Shown here: positions 35,002 to 47,559 of the stretch, in pieces | How the letters are laid out: each line of letters opens with the position of its first letter | Numbering within the stretch: position 1 is the stretch's first letter | DNA from: Elgaria multicarinata webbii | Taxonomy: Eukaryota; Chordata; Lepidosauria; Squamata; Anguidae | Assembly (NCBI RefSeq): GCF_023053635.1 | Contig: NC_086172.1 | Coordinates: forward strand, 24,457,501 to 24,521,500 | Length of the DNA stretch: 64,000 nt | Direction of reading: 5' to 3' | The notes under the pieces: generated by a model | What the model was told of the DNA's origin: nothing | Seen by the model: the letters and a program-made list of their open reading frames with translations, nothing else | Database searches by the model: none | Position numbers and translations under genes: made by a program

Positions 35002-35329
35002 GGGCCTCATCTACACCAAGCAGGATATTGCACTATGAAAGCGGTATCTAAAAGGCAGGAGCCACACCAAGCAGGATAGAGCGGTATGAAAGTGGCATAC
35101 GGTATGCATCAATGGGCCCCAACAGTTGTCAGTGCACTTCAATACCATTATAAAGCAGTCCTGTGGCACCATATGTCAGGGATGCTTTAGGGTGGATTCC
35201 TGCATTGAGCAGGGGGTTGGACTAGATGGCCTTGTAGTTCCCTTCCAACTCTGCTATTCTATGATTCTATGATTCTATTCTATACTGCTTTCATAGTGCA
35301 GTATCGTGCTTGGTGTAGATGAGGCCCTG
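35002..35329. mobile_element. Palindromic MITE (family B) with a CR1 inserted
   Basis: Ends gggcctcatctacaccaagc and its mirror gcttggtgtagatgaggccc. The second arm is interrupted by a CR1 3' end at about 35168-35278. Confidence 0.85.
35168..35278 (+). mobile_element. CR1 LINE 3' end nested in MITE family B
   Basis: Contains ggttggactagatggcc and ends in tattctatgattctatga repeats, the diagnostic CR1 tail. Confidence 0.9.
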
Positions 35330-35671
35330 GTTTCTGCGGAACCTTGGACAAGGCACCCTCCATGGGTCCCCTCCCTCAGTGAGTCCATCCTCCTCACTGC
35401 CATTGTCACCAGCTGTTCTGGCTCCTTATCCTCTTCCTCATAATTGCTGCCACTTGCTTCCTTGACAGGCAGAGAGCCAGGAGCAAGCAGGCAGCTGCAT
35501 CTGTTGCTCCTCCTTCTCACCGCCCTCGTTGCCTAGGCCAGTGAACAAGCAGGTGGAGAGGAGGAGCAACTCCAGGGGGCTCTTCTCAATGAGTCCCTGC
35601 TGGGGTGTGGGCCCTCAACAGGTGCCTAAATATGCCTACCCTTGGCGCTGGCACCGTTGCTACAGGAATGT

Positions 35672-35991
35672 TAGGGTGACCCTATGGAAAGGAGGACAGG
35701 GCTCCTGTATCTTTAACAGTTGCATAGAAAAGGGAATTTCAGCGGGTGTCATTGGTACACATGCAGCACCTGGTGAAATTCCCTCTTCATCACAACAGTT
35801 ACAGCTGCAGGAGCCCTGCCCTCTTTAGTATCTGGTCAAGTGGGCAGGGCTCCTGCAGCTTGAACTGTTGTGATGAAGAGGGAATTTCACCAGGTGCTGC
35901 ATGTGTACCAGTGACACCCGCTGAAATTCCCTTTTCTATACAACTGTTAAAGATACAGGAGCCCTGTCCTCCTTTCCATAGGGTCATCCTA
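35672..35991. mobile_element. Palindromic MITE (family A), full length
   Basis: A 320-bp palindrome, tagggtgaccctatgg to ccatagggtcatccta. The flanking duplication is decayed (ggaatgt / gaaatgtg). Confidence 0.85.
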
Positions 35992-35999
35992 GAAATGTG

Positions 36000-36690
36000 G
36001 TATTATGTACCTTCTGGGAGGGCTCATAATTCAACAGCCATTCCATGCATGCAAATGCTCCCAGAGTGAACGTTTGACTTGTCCAATTGAAGGTCCTCTA
36101 GTAGCTGCAATACCTGAGGGCTAAAAGACAAAACTGCTGCCAGACGAAACAAACCTTATTGTCTAGAAGAAGAAATAATCTGGCAGTAGAATATGTTTCT
36201 CCCTGCTCTTCCTTTTCACTTGTCCGAACCAGCTAGAAAAAAAAACCCTTTTGTTTGCTGTCTCAGCTGCTGGTTTGTTGCTTGGAATTCACCTGAAGGC
36301 AGTCAGGGCAGGGGCTCTGTCTCTTCCTTCCCTCCCAGCATGTGACCTTATAGTGCCTCAGGCTAACAGTCATTACCTATTAATTCAACGCTAGGATTTT
36401 ATTCTACAGCTGAGGGTAGTAGAGAACAGAGAAGCAACTATTTCTCAATATTAGTGGCCCTAAAGGCATATGACTCGTTTCGCCCAGCCCCCCTTTTATG
36501 CATTGAGTTCCCAAGATTACATCAAGGGGACCCAATCCCAATGCAGTTGACACTCCCAGTAGCAAACTGAGCCCAGTTAATATTCAGATGGTCAGCGTCA
36601 AGCAGTTAGGGTCTCCGTGGTGTTGGAAATACAACAACTTCCCCTATCTGCATCAAGGGCTTTTCAGTTTGTGTTACCAGACCTTCAGGA
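36000..36690. other. No gene seen
   Basis: Unremarkable sequence without repeats or coding pattern that I recognise. Confidence 0.4.
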
Positions 36691-36692
36691 CC

Positions 36693-37110
36693 ATCATGGA
36701 ATCATAGAATAGTAGAGTTGGAAGGGTCCTAAAAGGCCATCGAGTCCAACCCCCTGCTCAGTGCAGGAATCCACCCTAAAGCATCCCTGACAGATGGTTG
36801 TCCAGCTGCCTCTTGAAGGCCTCTAGTGTGGGAGAGCCCACAACCTCCCTAGGTTACTGGTTCCATTGTCGTACTGCTCTAACAGTCAGGAAGTTTTTCC
36901 TGATGTCCAGCCGGAATTTGACTTCCTGTAACTTGAGCCCGTTATTCCGTGTCCTGCACTCTGGGAGGATCGAGAAGAGATCCTGGCCCTCCTCTGTGTG
37001 ACAACCTTTCAAGTATTTGAAGAGTGCTCTCATGTCTCCCCTCAATCTTCTCTTCTCCAGGCTAAACATGCCCAGTTCTTTCAGTCTCTCTTCATAGGGC
37101 TCTCTTCATA
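36693..37110 (-). mobile_element. CR1 LINE 3' region (~420 bp)
   Basis: Starts gaatcatagaatagtag, then gttggaagggtcct, gagtccaaccccctgctc, agggagagcccacaacc-type and ctaaacatgcccagttc. This is the reverse complement of the standard amniote CR1 3' end, including the last part of ORF2. Confidence 0.95.
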
Positions 37111-39950
37111 CCATGTACATCAATTGGGCTTTTTGTTAGCACTATGGGTTACCTTCAGTAAGAAGAAGAAAAATGTTGATCTTTATGTTATGAGAAACCT
37201 GAGCCATTATTGGTGCAGTCATTTTCTTCGCCTTTTTTGCTTCCAGTCTACATTAGCTTTAAGTCAGAGATTAGAGAAGAAACAATAATGCTGTTTTCGT
37301 AGTCTCCTTTTCCTCCTCTTGCATTTGTATTGAATTGAGTTCTTGGAAAGGGGGGTGAACACTGCAAAGATAATTCCTTAATAGTATCATTTTATACACA
37401 CCCACTGTATTGTGACATGTCTGGATCAACTTCTGTCTTCCTCTGTGACCGATATTGTGTGGGATGGTTTCTGGTAAGGTAGCTAATAGCTGGATGGCCT
37501 GATTTCTGGCAGGGAAGTTGTACCTAGTGGCCTTTTGTCATTGCTTTTGATTCTCAGAGCTGACAAATAAAACCACGGCACGTCAATGCAGGACTCCCAC
37601 GACTTATTGTTTTCTTCATACTAGGGGCTGTGATGGTGGTGAGCCCAGGATGTAATGTCATCCAGAGTTCAGACCTGGTAAGGAACCTGTTAGTTTTCAG
37701 TCCCTGTCCAGCATACAGCTCTGATATCGGTGAAACAGTAATAAAGTAAAGAGTACCTCAGAACAGGCTCAGAATTCAGGGGTTATTACTTCAGCCAGTG
37801 CTTTGTCTTTCAACCTGAAACCCATGTTCAGTGCCAGGGCTCAGAAGCATGGAAAAGTGACAGCAGAAACACAAGTGCCTTTGAAGGCATGTACAAGGTG
37901 CTTTCCCTCACAAATGAGTGGGTTCAGAGAGCGAGACTGTATAGTGGGGTTGGCCTAAGTCAATAGGCAGTGTGGGTAGATACCTAGGGCAGCTAAATTT
38001 TAAAGGTTCCAAACTCTGTGGTACAATTCCTAAGAGGAATAGTCCCAACACCCTTTGTGTTACTCAGGTGCTGAGGACAGAGGGCTTACGAAGGGCCATA
38101 GAATGGAATGGGAGTAAAACCTTGTTTCACAAACAGCCCTGGCTTTCCTTGAGGACAGAAGGTTTCTGCTGCTTGGAATCCAAAATGCAGGAAATGACAG
38201 TTTTGCTGACAAAGCTGTGGTCAAGCCATTTAACAATGGACCAATATGAGAAGATGTTAGAACGTGTGTTACTCCCAGTGAGTAGCAGCTCCGTGAGTCC
38301 AGAGGGTTCCCCTGTACCCTGATAAGGTCTAGGGTTACGTCAACCTCCTAAAACAATGGAAACCTGGTTTTGCAGGTTTCTTCCCCGCCCAAGATGTCAT
38401 TAAGTAATTCAGAACAAAATTTTAGTTGAAGGCAAATGAGGGGCAGAAAAAAAGCCAATGGAAGGGCAGGAAAATTTGGGGGTGTTTAGTGGATCAAAAA
38501 ACAACTGCACCCTAGTGGACAGGCTTCATGTCTTTCTTTTTGATTTTACTTATTTCCCCTCTTTTGCTTAGCTTTTGAACAGATTTTTTATTTATTTATT
38601 TATTTATTTATTTATTACATTTTTATACCGCCCAATAGCCGAAGCTCTCTGGGCGGTTCACAAAAATTTTTTGCTTGTTTGAGGCCCTTTGGGGCCATAG
38701 TTTGCGTGTGTGTGTGTGTGTGTGTGTGTTCTCTCTGAGAGAGGAAGAGATTTCTTTTTTTTTACCTTCAATTTTTGAGGTTGCTCCTAGCCATCTTTTC
38801 TGAGCTAGATGCTTGGTGCCTAAGTGAGTTGGAACAGATTCAGTTTTTGCGCACTCGTTTTATATTGTCTTATTCACTGCTGAGGTTCTGACTCCACCGC
38901 CTTTTTCATTTTAAAACATTTTCTTCGCTTCTCACCTGGAATATTTTTTTTCCTTTCCAGACATTGCTGGGTCCATTTCTTACACCTTGGAATTGGCCCC
39001 TTTTGAACTTCCTCTGGGTCCACAAGAGCCAATTCCTCAGACCTCTGCTCGTTAAAAGTCGCTATCATTTCCCTTTTTATTCTCCCCCACCTTTCCATGG
39101 ATTTTTAGGTTATAGTGCTCTATAGTTGGAACCCTTAGTAATTGCACTTAACCAGTGTGTGGACTGGTGAGAGTTTAGGCAGAGCTAAGTAACAATTCAA
39201 ACTGCTGCTAGTTTTGCCTAACGATCTTTGAATGTCAGACCTATTTCATCTGACGCTCTAATATAGTTTTTCGAATTTCTAGCAGGGCACAGTGAGAGTT
39301 AAACTGCAGTTTATTTTGCATGGTGTAATCTTTTGCAGCTCATGGTTCCAATTGTATTTTCTCTATAATCATTATGTGTTCCACATTGAACTTCTGTATA
39401 TAATTTACTCTTCTCTATAAATGGTATTTCCTGTATGGCATGTTTTCATCATTCACTAGCTGAGAAGCATTCACTGTTTTCCTGCTTGAATTTTAAATAC
39501 GTCTTTCAAGTGAACTGAAGTTTTGAATAGGCTCAGGTCACCATGGGCATCTACTGGAATTTTTCCACAGTGGGGCAAAGCTGCATAGCAGTTTGTGGTT
39601 GTAATTCACGCACATAGCATGCACTGCTAGAACACACCTATACATATGCTGTGTTGCTCAGCATCACATTCCATGATATTTAGAAGCCTACACAGAGTAG
39701 TAGAAGATCCTGAGAATTTTGAACAGCACTAATGCAGAAGAGTGTTATATTTAGGAAGCATTGTGAACTTCAACAAAATTTTATTTGGATGGGGAAAAAC
39801 ATGTAAGAATAAGAGAAGAAAAAAACCCAAATGTACAAACACAGTACAGTTGTCTTAAGAATATCATATTATATTTTTAAAGCATAACTTTGACAAGTTC
39901 ACGTGACTCATCCTAGAATGATTTCCTTCATCTTGTAAACATTGGTAGAA
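37111..39950. other. Long stretch without a recognised gene
   Basis: Holds a (TTTA)n plus LINE 3' hairpin at 38586-38665 (minus) and a (GT)n at 38704-38728. A short Lys/Glu-rich minus-strand frame near 39098-38877 and a 116-codon plus-strand frame near 37972-38322 have no recognisable family and no splice support. Confidence 0.45.
38586..38665 (-). mobile_element. L2/CR1-like LINE 3' end
   Basis: (TTTA)n followed by taccgcccaatagccgaagc and tctctgggcggttcac, the minus-strand 3' hairpin. Confidence 0.9.
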
Positions 39951-39962
39951 CACTCTCTAGAA

Positions 39963-40095
39963 CAGTCTTCCCCCACCTGGTGCCCTCCAGATGTTTTGGA
40001 CTGAACCTCAATGTTCTGAATCATTGGCCTTACTAGCTGGGGCTGATTTGAGCTGATGCCCAAAACATTAAAGGGCACCAGGTCGGGAAAAGCAG
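39963..40095. mobile_element. Short hAT-like MITE (family F) with target duplication
   Basis: Carries cctggtgccctccagatg and its mirror aagggcaccaggtc. Flanks CTCTAGAA (39955-39962) and CTCTAGAG (40096-40103), an 8-bp duplication with central TA. Confidence 0.85.
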
Positions 40096-40099
40096 CTCT

Positions 40100-41110
40100 A
40101 GAGAGTAGCAATAGAGTTTGTGTGGAGTGTCTTTAGCAGTGCAAATTAAAAGGAATATCCATGATCAGGTTTTAGGGTTCTAGAGGGGCCTGGACTTCTC
40201 ACTTTACTTTTCACATTATCAGCTTCTTCTTTATTTTACATCAGCTAATAATACAACTTTTGCATGGCTTGAATGTTGAACTAAGCAATGTTCTTTTGGA
40301 ATTGCATATTTTTCCTTGAACTGTACATTTTGTGTACTGTTATATGTTTTTTAAAAAGCCCTAATAGCATCAGAGAACAGGTCTAGCATTTCTGGTAGAT
40401 CTGGTGACTAAGCAATGATGAGGGCTTCGCATGCAATCATGTGATTTGTTCCCTTCTCAGAAAGGCTCCATTGTGTTTTAATGAGACAGCGCCATCTAGT
40501 GGTGGAGAGATCCTGCAATATCCAAATAATACCGCATTATCTGAGGGTTTTTCAAATGCACGATTTCCAGGGGTTAGCGCGGGAGATGTCCTGGCTGTTG
40601 ATAACAACGTCGTATGATAGACCCGCAAACTTCCACGAGCGGCCAATCACAACCGTGCTGTAAATCACTCATTTAGAGAAGCTCATAGACAGGACAGGCA
40701 TGCACAGCACAAGATGCTGTTGCCACTTTCAGAATGGAGCTACTTTGGCTTAGAAGACCCTCATTGTGCTGCTGCATGCTATTACCTCTTTGCCTTACCA
40801 GGAGGTGCTCTAAGGGTACCAGTTAAACTCTAGGTCATCCCCCATCCCTTGTTTAATTTACTGACCTTCTGACCTGTCCTGAGCCTTGCTGGAAATGGAA
40901 AGTAGAGATAGACGGGGCAGGCACAGCACAGTAGCCACTGTTGCTCTTCTCAAATGACATCATGACTGGCATCTGGGGGAGGGGGGCAGTTGCATGCCCT
41001 TGCCCCTCTGAGGAGATGCCCATAGAGGCACTTCCTCGCATTTTAGGGCAAAGTAAGAGCCTCATTTTCACTTGGGACTGTAGGGACTGAGTCTTGGGGC
41101 AATGGTGTTC
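40100..41110. other. No gene seen
   Basis: Includes a repeat-like block at about 40437-40690 (gagcggccaatcacaaccgt) that resembles 18545-18610. No coding signal. Confidence 0.45.
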
Positions 41111-41452
41111 CATACTGCAGGGATGGACCACTTGTGGCCCTCCAGATGTTGGCCTTCAACTTCCATCAGCCTTAGCCAACAAAGCCACTTCTGCCCTGCA
41201 GCTTCCTTTCCCAGCTACAGTCCCTTTCCCCTCATTCCATGCCAGCTAAAGGAGCAAAAGTCTCTACATGTTTGGAGCAGCAAAGAGGGAGTGCAATTGG
41301 GGGCGGGGGTGGATCTCAGGGATTTCCTCCCAGAACCTCCTCTTGCCCTAAAGGGTTTATAGTAGAGATTGGTGGGTACTGTCATATACATGCATAGCTA
41401 TATGTTCTTTAGTGGAGATGCCAGGGTTTGTAAACTGTAGGATATCTTACTG

Positions 41453-41597
41453 CAGCCTTCCCCAATCTGATGACCTTCAGTTGTGTTGTAATACAGCCCC
41501 CATCATTCCCAGCCAGTGTGGTTCCTGGCCATGCTGGCTAGAGTTGATGGGAGTTATCGTTCAAAACATCTAGTGGGAACCAAGTTGGGGAAAGCTG
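41453..41597. mobile_element. Short hAT-like MITE (family F) with target duplication
   Basis: Begins cagccttccccaatctg and ends gttggggaaagctg. Flanks TCTTACTG (41445-41452) and TCATACTG (41598-41605), an 8-bp duplication with one difference and central TA. Confidence 0.85.
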
Positions 41598-41609
41598 TCA
41601 TACTGTTAC

Positions 41610-43330
41610 CTTGACCCTCCCCCCCGCCCCCCTACAAAGCCATTTTAAATAAAAACTTTGTATTTATACTGCTTCTGGAAAGTGCACAGATGATGCTTGT
41701 GTGGGCAGCACTTAGTTGGGTCCAGTTGGCGAAAGACGAGAAGAAATTAAACATACATGCATAGCTGGATAATAAATTGACCGCAATTTTATTGACTCGC
41801 TTGAATAGGATTAGCGGCAGCCAGACCACCTGCTGACTGATTCCCCTTCCTGGCCTGCATGCCAGGGGCACTGGTGATGGATGGCAGGGCCAGGGGCATA
41901 CCACAGTGTGGTCTGCTAATGTGAACCCCTTTCCACCACTCCGGACATGGCCAGCTCGATCTCACTCTGCTGGGTCCGCCTCTTTGGCCCCACTCCATCA
42001 AAACACTAAATAACTCAGCAATCCCCTCCTGGGAAGGAGATACTGCTGCAGCAGCTGTGCAACCGCTCTTCACCAGCCTTTCTCCCTTTGCTGCCAGCCA
42101 GCGCAGCTCCACAATTCACTGCTCCGCATTAAGAGGCAAACTCAGCCACTTACAGTGGTGCCTGTGGTCCTGACTTGCCACATCCACATCGCTGGTGTGC
42201 TTAAGTCATTGTCCATGTGTTTGCTGTCACGTTTTGTTCACTAAGATTGTCCCTCTTAGGGGGAGAAATTAGTCATTCTGCCCAATTGGGTAACTACTTC
42301 AGTCAAAGCCCTCGCGTAGTAACACCCCAGCTTTAAGGTTCAAGGCCACGTGATGAAATTAATGGGAAACTGTTTTAAATGGTCAGCATCCACAAAACAT
42401 GATGGTTCACCAAAACGCAGCTATGAAACTAGCCTATTCTGCTGGGAAGTGATAAGAACAGTGTTCTCATGTGTAAGCAAGGTCAGCAGATGTGCACCTG
42501 CTCAATGTTTCCAGTGTGCTGTTTACCAGAAAGGTTTGATAGCATAGTTTTGCTTTCCTTTCTTAAGAAGTACTAAAATGTCACACCCTAAATGCAATAA
42601 TTAAAGATTTTAAAAATATCTTTTCCCAAAAGAACTGGAAATTTCTGGCTTACGTATTTCAAGAATCTAAGTGTTGTCATTTTAAAAAAAAAAAAACCTC
42701 CAGTTGCCATTTACAAAATATACTTTTTTATTCCCCCAACAGGGTGAGAGAAGAGGCCATTTGAAAGGGGCGTCTCTCCAGATTAACCATAGCGAGCCTT
42801 CCTAAGTAGGGCACCCAATTCGTAACATTTATGCCAACGTGTGTTCCCCCCCCCCTTTTAAGGTCAGAATCAGATCCTGGCAGCAGCAGCAGCATAGTAA
42901 TTTAATTTAAGATGTTGCATGGCACATCAGCCTCTGTGGTCACATCCATCCCAAACTTCCATTTGGTGGTACATCAGGATCAAGTCCTTAGAGATAATCA
43001 AGGCAGACCACTTGGAATCCGTCTGTTCGTCTGGTCTCGGCATTCAGGCCAAGCAGAATGAATTAAAGAGGGCCTCAGGGCTGTCTGGATTAAGTGCATC
43101 AAAGTGGAAGGAAATGCCAGCGTCATAATGCCTTTATACAAACCTAGGGGACTGTCGCATTTGGAGTAGAATGTGCAATTCTGACTGACCCCTCTCAAAA
43201 ATAATATTGTTGAGGTAAAAAGATGCAGAAAGGGACAAGCCCTTGGGCTTTTTAATTTAGAAAAAGGAAGACAACTAAAGCAAGGGGGGAGAAGCGTTGA
43301 TAAAATGATGTAGGTTAGTTGTCCGTCCGT
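41610..43330. other. No gene seen
   Basis: Only short random frames; A-run at 42683-42696 and C-run near 42846. No recognised exon. Confidence 0.45.
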
Positions 43331-43334
43331 CCCC

Positions 43335-43462
43335 AACTTAGTGCCCTTCCTGTGTTTTGGACTACAGTTCCCAGCATTCCTGGCCGTGGGCCATGCTGAC
43401 TGTGGCTATAGGGGGTTGAAGTTCAAAACGTCTGGAGGGCACCAGGTTGGAGAAAGCTGATG
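43335..43462. mobile_element. Short hAT-like MITE (family F)
   Basis: tgtgttttggactacagttc and the mirrored gaagttcaaaacgtctggag, ending accaggttggagaaagctga. Diverged; no clear duplication. Confidence 0.75.
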
Positions 43463-43514
43463 TATGCTGTGAAGAAAGTGGAGAGAGAAGTTTTTCTTCC
43501 CCTCGCCCCAGTTG

Positions 43515-43815
43515 CTGACTATATTATATTATTTTATTTATTTCATTTCACTTCTTTACCACCCAAATAGGTGAAGCACTCTGAGCAGTTCACAACAATT
43601 AAAACCATAAAATACAGCATTATGCAAAATAATATTAAAACTACATTTAAAACTACAATATAAAACCAAAGTAGAAAGCAGCAGCAGTGTAATTAATTAT
43701 AATTATATTATATTATATTATATTATTATTTATTTATTTATGAATACATGACTGCATTGAAAGCATTGAGAGCTTTGGCTACTGGGTGGTATAGAAATAC
43801 AACAAATAAATAAAT
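43515..43815. mobile_element. Two L2/CR1-like LINE 3' ends, opposite orientations
   Basis: 43515-43680 is a diverged minus-strand tail (taccacccaaataggtgaag). 43730-43815 is a plus-strand tail (gagagctttggctactgggtgg then aaataaataaat). Confidence 0.75.
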
Positions 43816-44149
43816 ATTTGGCTCTGTCTTAGGTATTATTGATAAATCATATCAATTGGTATTGTGTTGTAATGATTGATATTGCCGATTTTGTATTGTA
43901 TTTAGAATTTTACAGCAGTATTATTGGTATGAATTTTGCAGGTAATTATTATGTTTTGAAATGAACTAGTACCAATCTGTATCACTGTATTGATATGTAT
44001 TCTTGGTTTTTGGATGGCTGTTCTTGTGTTCTGAGCTGCTCTGGGAACTTTATGTGGAAAAGTGACATACAAATTAAAGTGATCATGATACTTTTTCACA
44101 CCACTCATACTTAATATTTAGAATGTGCTACCAGAAAAAGTAGAAATGT

Positions 44150-45580
44150 TTTTATTTAATTTATTTACTTACAATATTTATAAACCACTCCCCATTCAAA
44201 ATTTTAGAGCGGTAAACAGATAAAATAGAATAAAATGGAATAAAAACACATTAAAATGTTTTTTTCGTAAAGTAACAAAGTGCAAAATAAACCACAGCTG
44301 ATCATTAAGGGAAGGCTTCCTGGAACAATGACGTTTTCAGGAGGCACTAGAAGGAAAACAAAGTTGGTGCCTGTCCGGCAGGGAATTCCATTGGAATGGG
44401 GCCACCACGCTGAAGGCTCTTCCCCTGGTGGATTCCCATTGGAGCATGGGTCTATGTGGAACCACCACCAGCATTCCCTCGGATGACCTCAGTGACCGGG
44501 CAGGTTGGTCTCTCAGGTATCCTGGTCCCAAGTCGTTTAGGGCTTTGTACACAAGTACAAGGACCTTAAACCTGGCCCGGTAGCGAATAGGCAGCCAGTG
44601 CAGTTCCCTCAGCAAAGGAGTTACATGCTGTAAAGGGGCAGCTCTGGACAACAGCCGAGCTGTAGCATTCTGCACTAGCTCCAGCTTCCAGAGCAGCTTT
44701 AAGGGCAGCCCCACATAGAGTGCATTGCAGTAATCCGAAGTTGAGGTTACCAATGCCTGTACCACCGTGGCCAAGCTATCCCTGTTCAGGAGTGGCCGTA
44801 GCTGGTGAACAAGCCAAAGCTGGTAAAAGGCACTCCAAGCCTTGTACCAGCCTTTTACTAGAGGAATAGAGAAATTCCTGGAGATTAAGGGTAGTACCCA
44901 ATGTTAGTCCTACACCGAGTCACCGCCTGACTTCGATTTGATGAAAAAGAGAGGTAGAGCTGGGTGTCACCCACATATTGATGACTCCTCAGCCCACATC
45001 TCCAGATAACCTCCCCTAGCAGTTTTATGTGGATGTTGAACAGCATAGGGGATAAAATAGAGCTCTGTGGAATCCCATAGTTGCCAAGTCACAGAGCAAT
45101 AATCACCCAGCAACACCTTCGGGAATTGGAATCCAAGTAGGTGTAGAACCACTGCAACGGTTTGGAGTGCCTCCAAATCTCAGCCCAGACAACCTATCCA
45201 GAAGGATACCATGGTCGATGGTATCAAAAGCTGCTGAGACGTCCAAGAGAATCAGCAAGGTCGCACTGCACCTCTCCCAGCAAAGGTCATCCCATAGGAT
45301 GACCAAGGCAGTTTCCATTCCAAAACCAGGCCTGACGCCCAATTGAAATGGATCTACATAACCCATTTCATTCAAGAGCGTCTGGAGTTATCCTGCAACC
45401 TATAGCCGTTAACAACCTCCTGGTCCAAGTTAGGCTTTTTCAGGACTGGTCGGTTCACCGCCTCTAAAAGAGGCCGGCACCACTCCCCCTCTCAGGGACG
45501 AATGTACAACCTCTATGACAAACGGATACTTCCTTATGGGAGCCTGTCCTGAGAGGAGATTCTTGAGGCTAAGCTAAATT
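44150..45580 (-). mobile_element. L2/CR1-like LINE, reverse transcriptase region and 3' end
   Basis: Minus-strand frames encode DVSAAFDTIDHGILLDRL (palm domain) at about 45280-45220, then SDYCNALYVGLPLK and LHWLPIRYRARFKVLVLVYK, and a C-terminal part to about 44340. Frames are broken. The longest LINE span in the window (~1.4 kb). It reaches farther 5' than the copy at 17420. Confidence 0.85.
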
Positions 45581-45861
45581 TTAACCTTTTAACGGACTCA
45601 TTCAGAGTCCTCGCTAGCGAGCTGCAGTGTGTCCCAGCTCCTTGGGAAATTAGCTCTGTTGAATAAATTCTGTGGAAGGCAGCAAACTGGGCCGCCTGCT
45701 GCTAGTTGCCATTTAGTGAAATCCCTTGCAGGTGCCTGTGGCTAGAACAGCAAAGCACCATCATATGATCATTTGTAAAACCTACATTTCCAACAGAGCG
45801 TGAGCATCCTCCCAGCAACAAGTTAATAGGACTCCTGCAGTGTGACCTTTCTTTCCTACAG

Positions 45862-46003
45862 GGTGGTTGTTGCTGATGGCTCAGACACCCATCACGGTTA
45901 ACTACCGCCTGGCTGACATGGCATTGGAACAATGCCAAAGGAAGGAACTAGGAGCGAAGAATGAGGAACAATGTCCTAAAAGCACCCGCTTCTTCAACAT
46001 CAG
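45862..46003 (+). CDS. Candidate coding exon of an unidentified gene
   Basis: A polypyrimidine tract and acceptor (ctttcctacag) precede 142 bp that end at a strong donor (cag/gtgagc). The frame that stays open reads MAQTPITVNYRLADMALEQC, continues through a Lys/Glu-rich part, and ends KSTRFFNI. It splices in phase with the 33-bp candidate at 47518-47550 to give RFFNISICAVWEFFVN. I do not recognise the family. It is the only non-repeat, phase-consistent exon pair seen between 17 and 52 kb. It could be a chance arrangement or a pseudogene remnant. Confidence 0.35.
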
Positions 46004-46489
46004 GTGAGCCTTGTCATCGGCGTGCTCAGCACATTTTATTGGGGTGCGCCCCCAGGGAATTTTATTTATTTATTATTATTTTAAAGGGAAACATTTATTG
46101 AATATTCAGTCATCAAAAACTTTATTTTCATTCATCAAACAAACTAAAGAAAGTAAAAGTTATTTTTTTAAAAAATTAACAACTTAAAAAATACAATTTT
46201 TAAAAAAAATGAGACCCCAAATACCATTTATTTATTTTGCTATAGTGCTAACCAGGCGTGTACAAAGATACGGTCATTTTTCACGATCTTTAAATTTAAC
46301 CAGATAATGAGCAAACCTAAGCTTACCAAAACAGATTTAGGTTTCTTCATCTTCCTGTCCTGAAGAAAGGGACGTCGCTCACCGGGTGTTACGGACTTAA
46401 ATTCCTGGCTTAGATATTTATTTATATTGTATGAAGTTTTCAGAATATTCTTCTCATCTGTAAATCTCTAGATGAAAATAAGAACAACA

Positions 46490-46680
46490 AAATGACTCCA
46501 AGCAGCTTAAGGATCAACAAATTATTTATTATGGCATAAACTTTCATGGATTACAGTCCTCTTCATCAGATGATGTGGTCTCTAATCTATGAATTCTTAT
46601 ACCATAATGAATTTATTCATCTTTAAGGTGCCATGGGACTCTGTTGTTTATGCTGCAACAGACCCACAGGACTGGCTCTC
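46490..46680. repeat. Dispersed sauropsid repeat, class uncertain
   Basis: Contains cataaactttcatggattac, cttcatcagatgatgtgg and aggtgccatgggactctgtt, phrases typical of an interspersed repeat common in reptiles. I cannot assign a class from sequence alone. Confidence 0.6.
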
Positions 46681-46689
46681 AGGATAAAA

Positions 46690-47200
46690 TAATATAGTAA
46701 ATAAAATGCCTCTGAGAGAGGGAGGGAGAGAGAGAGGGAGGGAGGTCTGGAGACGACCCTCCCTAATATTTTCCGCTTCCACCACCACCCCACCGTTCCC
46801 ATCAGTGATGGTGCACATATGCGCCATGCCCATACATCTCTTTCAAAAAAATAAAGCAGCTCTTCCAACTCCCATCCGTGCCAGCCCACACGCTGGCTGG
46901 ATAGCTTTGCCCACACTGCTGTCCAGCTCCCATCGGTGACGGTACACACGCTGCGTGGCACCTTCCAGAAAACAAAGCCGGCGCAGTGGCAGCGCTCCAG
47001 CTCCCTGCCAGCCCACTGGACTCCAGAATCCAGATCTGAACACAGGCCAGGCACAGGCAGCACCAGCGAGCACTCTAGTGATCTCTGCCTTGCCCGCTAT
47101 AAGGAAAGTCAGTCAGTGGCAGCGGGCTAGTAGAAATGGGATGGGGAGGCACTGCTGAGCACCCCACACCTCACATGCTCACCATTGCTGATCAGAGCAG
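46690..47200. other. GC-rich stretch without a recognised gene
   Basis: Open frames on both strands up to 146 codons, Ala/Ser/Pro-rich, with no domain. Not called. Confidence 0.4.
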
Positions 47201-47517
47201 TAGGAGGGGGAAGTGGATATTAGGGTGTGCCTGGACACACCAGGCACACCCTGGGCACACGCCTATGAAGCTTCTGTTGAAATACTGGAAGGTTTCTACC
47301 TAGATTCATGGGCACGGAATAAACGCACAGCAAACAGTAAAAAAGGGGGAGGGACCCTCACAGTGAAACTGATAACAAGGAGAGGACCTAATGAATGGCT
47401 ATTAGTCGAGAGGCTCGGTAATGAGATAATTATATTTACTGTGATCGAAAGCTATTAAACAAGTGCTTGTGAATCACTGAGGAGGTTCTGACACCCACAT
47501 ACTCTTTCCTCTTTCAG

Positions 47518-47550
47518 CATATGTGCAGTTTGGGAGTTCTTTGTTAACAG
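47518..47550 (+). CDS. Candidate 33-bp exon paired with 45862-46003
   Basis: Acceptor cctctttcag and donor gtaagt border 33 bp encoding ICAVWEFFVN. Its phase (2/2) matches the previous candidate. Microexon size makes the evidence weaker on its own. Confidence 0.3.
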
Positions 47551-47559
47551 GTAAGTCAC

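Noticed and set aside
37972-38322. 116-codon plus-strand frame
   Set aside because: No recognisable domain and no flanking exon signals; could be old repeat-derived coding sequence, but not supportable.
38877-39098. Lys/Glu-rich minus-strand frame (PRCKKWTQQCLERKK)
   Set aside because: Short, no splice borders, no recognised family.
46623-47073. 146-codon minus-strand frame and overlapping frames
   Set aside because: GC-rich, low-complexity, open on both strands, no domain; typical chance frames.
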